In this document: one piece after another, positions 5,905 to 9,274 of the stretch
Layout of the letters: each line of letters opens with the position of its first letter
Numbering within the stretch: the stretch's first letter is position 1
Program-made: the position numbers and the translations under genes
NCBI GenBank assembly: GCA_964422685.1
Contig: CAYRCG010000086.1
Location: 1-9,274 of the forward strand
Length of the DNA stretch: 9,274 nucleotides
Source of the DNA: Syntrophomonas sp964422685
GTDB taxonomy: Bacteria; Bacillota; Syntrophomonadia; Syntrophomonadales; Syntrophomonadaceae
Direction of reading: 5' to 3'
The notes under the pieces: model-generated
Seen by the model: only the letters and a program-made list of their open reading frames with translations
Database searches by the model: none
What the model was told of the DNA's origin: nothing

Positions 5905-6537
5905 CTATTCGCGAATAATAATCTGGCCTCCCCCTATTCTTTTAGATTGGTACATAGCATCATCGGCTATTTTAAAGAGGCTATCGTAGTTATATTCCCC
6001 GGCGTCCTTTGGGTTAAGGATGGCTATTCCTATGCTTACGGAAACGGAAAGGTTTGGATTTGCTTCCCGGATTAGCAGGCTTAATTGCTGGCTTTTCGTT
6101 CGGATAAAATCTATGGAGGGAATATCCCGCATATATACACAGAACTCGTCCCCGCCAATTCGCCCTAAAATATCGCTTTGCCTGAAACTTAGTCTCAGGT
6201 TTTCACCTATGCTTTCCAACACCTTATCACCTTGTAAATGCCCATAGGTATCATTGATGCTTTTAAAAACATCGCAGTCTATAATAATAAAGGCATCACT
6301 TTTATCGCTAACTTTATTCATTATACGTTTACTAATGAGTTCCCTGGTAGTAGAGGCATTGTACAAACCGGTCAAACCATCTATTTGGGCCTTAGTGACC
6401 AGCATTGCCTTTTCGGCAGCCTCCTCACTGATATTTATTAGTTTTCCGATAATGAAGTGCTGGTGCCCCATATTATCATAGATACTTGAATAAATGGCTC
6501 TGAATATCCCCGGTACACCTCCGGCCAATAATAGCAT
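5905..6537 (-). CDS. GGDEF-domain diguanylate cyclase, probably N-terminally truncated
   Basis: 210 residues from the first ATG. The GGDEF domain is complete: DGLTGLYNASTT (53-64), DCDVFKSINDTYGHLQGD (87-104), the active-site motif GGDEF (128-132) and a product-inhibition I-site RxxD (R119-D122) exactly five residues before it. It is therefore expected to make c-di-GMP. Residues about 12-45 (FRAIYSSIYDN, FIIGKLINISEE) look like the last strands of a PAS domain, so the sensor part is cut off. The ATG at 6537 has no ribosome site, and the frame stays open upstream for 22 more codons until the guaA stop codon. That upstream stretch gives a hydrophobic run GLIFSILTMLLLAGGV that does not resemble PAS. 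Likely a remnant of a longer PAS-GGDEF gene or one with an unusual start. Converges with the regulator gene (71 bases between stops). Confidence 0.7.
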   Translation of the reverse strand: MLLLAGGVPGIFRAIYSSIYDNMGHQHFIIGKLINISEEAAEKAMLVTKAQIDGLTGLYNASTTRELISKRIMNKVSDKSDAFIIIDCDVFKSINDTYGHLQGDKVLESIGENLRLSFRQSDILGRIGGDEFCVYMRDIPSIDFIRTKSQQLSLLIREANPNLSVSVSIGIAILNPKDAGEYNYDSLFKIADDAMYQSKRIGGGQIIIRE

Positions 6538-6603
6538 CGTTAAGATACTAAAAATTAAGCCCCTGTAACCCTTGTATATGTCGGGTTCAGGAGCCTTCGC
6601 TGT

Positions 6604-8136
6604 CTATTCCCACTCTATGGTTCCCGGGGGCTTAGGCGTGATATCATAGGCCACCCGGTTGACTCCATCTACCTCTTTGACTATGCGTTGCGCCATCCTT
6701 TCCAGGAGGTCCCAAGGCAACCGGGCTATTTCCGCTGTCATGGCATCCTCGCTGATTACAGCCCGGATAATTATGGGATAGGCATAACTGCGCGCTTCAT
6801 TTATTATCCCCACACTTCTTACCGGAGGCAGAACGGCGAAAGCCTGCCAGATTTCCCTTTGCAGTCCCGCCTTTTCTATTTCTTCACGGACTATGGCATC
6901 AGCCTCGCGCAATATCTCTAGTTTTTCGAAGCTTACTTCTTCTAATACTCTTACTCCCAGGCCAGGACCGGGGAAGGGCTGGCGCCATAGAATCTCGCCG
7001 GGGAGGCCCAGTTTTTCTCCTACTCGGCGGACCTCATCCTTGAAAAGCAAACAAAGTGGTTCAAGTAACCGGAAATCCATATCCTCGGGTAGCCCCCCTA
7101 CATTATGGTGGCTTTTTATGGTCTGGGAGGTGCCGGTGCCGCTTTCGACTATGTCCGGATAAATAGTCCCTTGAACCAGATAATCTATTTCTCCGAGCCG
7201 GGCTTTTTCTTCCTCGAAAACACGGATGAATTCTTCTCCGATAATCTTGCGCTTCTTTTCCGGTTCGCTAACCCCGACTAATTTAGCTAGAAATCTATCT
7301 TTGGCCTCCGCAAAGACCAGGTTCATTTTCATTTTATGGGAGAAGGTGTCGATTACCTGTTCGGCCTCCCCTTTTCTTAATAAGCCGTTATCCACAAAAA
7401 CGCAGGTAAGCTGTTCTCCTACCGCCTGGTGTACCAGAGCAGCAGCTACGGAGGAATCCACTCCGCCGCTTAGAGCGCAAAGGACCCTTTTTCCCCCGAC
7501 CTTTTCTTTGATCTCCGCTAGGGCTTCTTCAATAAAAATACCCAGGTCCCAGTCACCTTTAAATCCAGAGATATTAAATAAAAAATTCCGTAATATATCC
7601 ATGCCATAAGTGCTATATCTATGTTCCGGGTGAAACTGTAGCCCATAGAGCCGCTGCTTCGGGCAACTTACGGCTGCCACTGGGCATTCGGCTGTACTAG
7701 CGATTATTTGGAAAGCTGCGGGCAGGTTAATGATGGATATTCCATTGTCCATCCATACGGGCATTTCAGCTGGCAAGCCCCTAAATAATTCGTCTTCCTT
7801 CAGGACACGCAGGCTCTCTCCCTTGTATTCCCGCGGAGGGGAATACTGCAATTCTCCGCCCATCTGCGCCAGCATTATATGCATTCCATAGGAGAGGCCC
7901 AGAATAGGAATACCTAAGGTAAATATACGGGGGTCGCAACTAGGGGCCTCATCCCCAGGAAATCGTAAGGGGTTCCCGCTAAGTATTATAGCCCGGGGGG
8001 ATTTTGCCCGGATTTCTTCATAGCTAGTATTATAAGGAAGCATCTCGCTATAAATAGATAACTCACGTATCCGGCGAGCTATTAACTGGTTATGCTGTCC
8101 CCCGAAATCAAGGACTACCAGGGTTTCTTTATTCAT
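6604..8136 (-). CDS. guaA: GMP synthase GuaA with a glutaminase domain lacking its catalytic cysteine
   Basis: 510 residues; converts XMP to GMP using ATP and normally glutamine. Domain order is the standard one: class I glutamine amidotransferase (about 1-195), ATP-pyrophosphatase (about 196-390, P-loop LSGGVDSSVAA with SGGVDSS at 223-229), and C-terminal dimerisation/XMP-binding domain (QPFPGPGLGVRVLEE, ending KPPGTIEWE). The synthetase half looks fully conserved. In the amidotransferase half, the nucleophile motif expected as G-x-C-Y-G-M reads GLSYGM, so the cysteine is Ser82 (codon TCC, bases 7893-7891). The oxyanion-strand motif SGGP is SGNP (53-56), the usual W-M-S-H-G-D is WMDNGI, and HPEV-x-H-T is HPEHRYST, although His169 and Glu171 of the triad remain. 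It is therefore predicted to be ammonia-dependent. The ATG at 8136 is preferred over the one at 8157 (inside the hpt end) because AGGTGG at 8141-8146 precedes it, though only 4 bases away. Follows hpt by 10 bases in one operon. Confidence 0.93.
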   Translation of the reverse strand: MNKETLVVLDFGGQHNQLIARRIRELSIYSEMLPYNTSYEEIRAKSPRAIILSGNPLRFPGDEAPSCDPRIFTLGIPILGLSYGMHIMLAQMGGELQYSPPREYKGESLRVLKEDELFRGLPAEMPVWMDNGISIINLPAAFQIIASTAECPVAAVSCPKQRLYGLQFHPEHRYSTYGMDILRNFLFNISGFKGDWDLGIFIEEALAEIKEKVGGKRVLCALSGGVDSSVAAALVHQAVGEQLTCVFVDNGLLRKGEAEQVIDTFSHKMKMNLVFAEAKDRFLAKLVGVSEPEKKRKIIGEEFIRVFEEEKARLGEIDYLVQGTIYPDIVESGTGTSQTIKSHHNVGGLPEDMDFRLLEPLCLLFKDEVRRVGEKLGLPGEILWRQPFPGPGLGVRVLEEVSFEKLEILREADAIVREEIEKAGLQREIWQAFAVLPPVRSVGIINEARSYAYPIIIRAVISEDAMTAEIARLPWDLLERMAQRIVKEVDGVNRVAYDITPKPPGTIEWE

Positions 8137-8146
8137 TAATCCACCT

Positions 8147-8686
8147 CTAATTTTCATAAACCGCCGGTTTCAAAATGCAAACAGCCGGATAATGACGATA
8201 TTGCTCCGCGTAATCTAAACCGTAGCCGACAACAAACTTATCTGGGATGGTGTATCCCTTATAGTCCGGGTGAATATCCGTTTTCCGCCGGGATGGTTTG
8301 TCCAACAGACAGGCGATCCTTATACTACGGGGATTCCTATTCCTTAAGATTTCGCAAATATATTTTAAAGTCAACCCGGTGTCAACTATATCTTCAACAA
8401 TAAGGACATCCCTGTCCTTTATAGAGTATTCCAGGTCCTTGACGATTCGCACCTCTCCCGAGGAGGAAGTCGAAATGCCATAGCTAGATATATCCATAAA
8501 GTCGAGTTCCATCGGGATATCCATTTCTCTGATTAAATCTGCCATAAAAACAAAAGCACCCTTTAGTATTCCGACAACCAGTAAATCCCGTTCCTTGTAA
8601 TCCTGAGAGATCTGTTTTCCCATTTCTGCGACTTTTTCTTTCAAGGTCTCTCTATCGAACAAAACCTCAACCTTTACCAGATCCAA
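8147..8686 (-). CDS. hpt: Hypoxanthine(-guanine) phosphoribosyltransferase
   Basis: 179 residues; salvages hypoxanthine (and usually guanine) with PRPP to IMP/GMP in the cytoplasm. Family marks: LLVVGILKGAFVFMADLIR (35-53), the flexible-loop region ISSYG (66-70), the PRPP-binding loop VLIVEDIVDTGLTL (94-107), LLDKPSRR (127-134), and the C-terminal DKFVVGYGLDYAEQYRHYP. The start is TTG at 8686, not the ATG at 8767. GGGAGGG (8694-8700) lies 7 bases before the TTG, the resulting length is typical of Hpt, and the promoter's predicted transcript start (about 8704) excludes the upstream ATG. First gene of an hpt-guaA purine operon. Confidence 0.93.
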   Translation of the reverse strand: MDLVKVEVLFDRETLKEKVAEMGKQISQDYKERDLLVVGILKGAFVFMADLIREMDIPMELDFMDISSYGISTSSSGEVRIVKDLEYSIKDRDVLIVEDIVDTGLTLKYICEILRNRNPRSIRIACLLDKPSRRKTDIHPDYKGYTIPDKFVVGYGLDYAEQYRHYPAVCILKPAVYEN

Positions 8687-8710
8687 TGTTAATCCCTCCC
8701 TACAAAGAGA

Positions 8711-8739
8711 ATTATAACAACTCGCCGGAAAAGGTGCAA
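8711..8739 (-). promoter_or_regulatory. Promoter of the hpt-guaA operon
   Basis: On the minus strand: -35 TTGCAC (8739-8734), 17-base spacer, perfect -10 TATAAT (8716-8711). The transcript would begin near 8704, giving a leader of under 20 bases before the TTG start. That leaves no room for a guanine riboswitch upstream of hpt. Confidence 0.7.
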
Positions 8740-8765
8740 TTAAATCAAATGCAGAAACTAAAGGC

Positions 8766-8795
8766 AAAACAAGGCAGGGACCTTAGCCCCTGCCT
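8766..8795 (-). terminator. Intrinsic terminator after the lipoprotein-like gene
   Basis: Minus-strand stem AGGCAGGG / CCCTGCCT (bases 8795-8788 with 8779-8772), 8-base loop, followed by TGTTTTG. It lies 9 bases after the stop of the upstream gene and separates it from the hpt promoter. Confidence 0.75.
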
Positions 8796-8804
8796 ATTAA
8801 ATCA

Positions 8805-9274
8805 CTATTTGCTATTGATATCTGGTGGTTTAATGTCAACGTTCTGATTCCAGTCTCTGAATTCAACCAGAAGATTTAACCTGGTATCCGGTGCTTTTTT
8901 ATTGATTGCACTTAGGTCAGCTTTCCTGATTACCTTATCCTTGTAGTCCAGCCATATATGATATTCAAAATTATTCCATAGGCTTTCTAACAACTGGCTT
9001 TCTACCGTGGGTCTGCAGCTCACTACTAAACACTCGGCGCCGCCTACTCTTTCGAACCGTAGTTTTTCTACCGCAGCTATCTGTTTGAATCTAAAATTGG
9101 ATAGGGGATTGAGTTCTGAAATTAGCAATTCCTCAGCTTTTTCGGTATCACTTTCAATTACCAGCCATTTCTTAGAGAACGTATCGTAATTGTAGATAGT
9201 GCGGTCAATATAGTAGATGTCAACAGCTGTGTTAACCATCTCCCCCTTTATATGCGTATTTGCACCACTTTTTT
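8805..9274 (-). CDS. C-terminal part of an unrecognised, possibly lipoprotein-like protein
   Basis: The minus-strand frame is open to the right edge, so the beginning is outside the window. The ATG at 9239 is probably internal: the AAGGGGGAG before it abuts the codon directly, too close to serve as a ribosome site, and the upstream codons read sensibly (KSGANTHIKGE). The visible 156 residues alternate beta-like stretches (VDIYYIDRTIYNYDTFSKKW, YHIWLDYKDKVIRKADLSA, LNLLVEFRDW). This pattern resembles the LolA/LppX-like half-barrel of exported clostridial lipoproteins, but that is a weak impression. No motif or catalytic residue recognised. Followed by its own terminator. Confidence 0.6.
   Translation of the reverse strand, partial: KSGANTHIKGEMVNTAVDIYYIDRTIYNYDTFSKKWLVIESDTEKAEELLISELNPLSNFRFKQIAAVEKLRFERVGGAECLVVSCRPTVESQLLESLWNNFEYHIWLDYKDKVIRKADLSAINKKAPDTRLNLLVEFRDWNQNVDIKPPDINSK

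Noticed and set aside
6688..7609. Plus-strand open frames opposite guaA
   Set aside because: Antisense shadows; guaA on the minus strand accounts for the conservation.
7825..7846. 8-bp inverted repeat GTATTCCC/GGGAATAC inside guaA
   Set aside because: A repeat of this size is expected about once by chance in 9 kb and has no supporting context.
8137..8157. guaA starting at ATG 8157
   Set aside because: It overlaps the end of hpt, has no ribosome site, and adds seven residues before the usual GuaA start; ATG 8136 has AGGTGG upstream.
8147..8767. Longer hpt starting at the ATG at 8767
   Set aside because: The extra 27 residues contain the promoter and Shine-Dalgarno, have no Hpt similarity, and overlap the upstream terminator.

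Overview
The window reads as chromosome of a strictly anaerobic, low-to-mid GC Firmicute. Strong AGGAGG-type ribosome sites, a menaquinone-type membrane formate dehydrogenase and a Firmicute-style HTH plus periplasmic-binding-like regulator suggest a Syntrophomonas-like or related clostridial lineage. That taxonomic placement is inference from gene content and was not tested by alignment. No mobile element, CRISPR array, rRNA or tRNA was seen.

Left part (1-4245, + strand): a compact operon for an FdnGHI-type formate dehydrogenase. The order is catalytic molybdopterin subunit (N-terminus off the window, with a 100-N assembly gap inside), a four-cluster ferredoxin-like subunit with a C-terminal membrane anchor, a four-helix cytochrome b subunit, and an FdhE-type zinc-ribbon-like assembly protein. 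Gene spacings are 2-12 bases, each with a good Shine-Dalgarno. Together they would couple formate/CO2 to the quinone pool. In syntrophs such enzymes are thought to run toward formate production.

Middle (4246-5833): a gene-poor 550-base spacer holds a strong intrinsic terminator, a possible small transcript and a small inverted repeat. It is followed by a one-component regulator, an excisionase/MerR-like HTH fused to a PBP-like ligand domain. This family often accompanies molybdate/tungstate metabolism, so it may tie metal supply to the molybdo- or tungsto-enzyme next door.

Right part (5905-9274, - strand): a terminator-bounded lipoprotein-like gene fragment, then hpt and guaA transcribed from a clear promoter (purine salvage and GMP synthesis), then a GGDEF protein that appears to have lost its N-terminus. 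GGDEF and regulator genes converge.

The most striking observation is that GuaA has serine where the class I glutamine amidotransferase nucleophile cysteine should be, with further changes around the glutaminase site, while its ATP-pyrophosphatase and C-terminal domains look intact. Other points worth a look are a SECIS-like hairpin at the extreme left edge, a perfect 13-bp inverted repeat inside fdhE, a possible ~140-nt small transcript after fdhE, and a regulator whose best ribosome site points to an AUU start.
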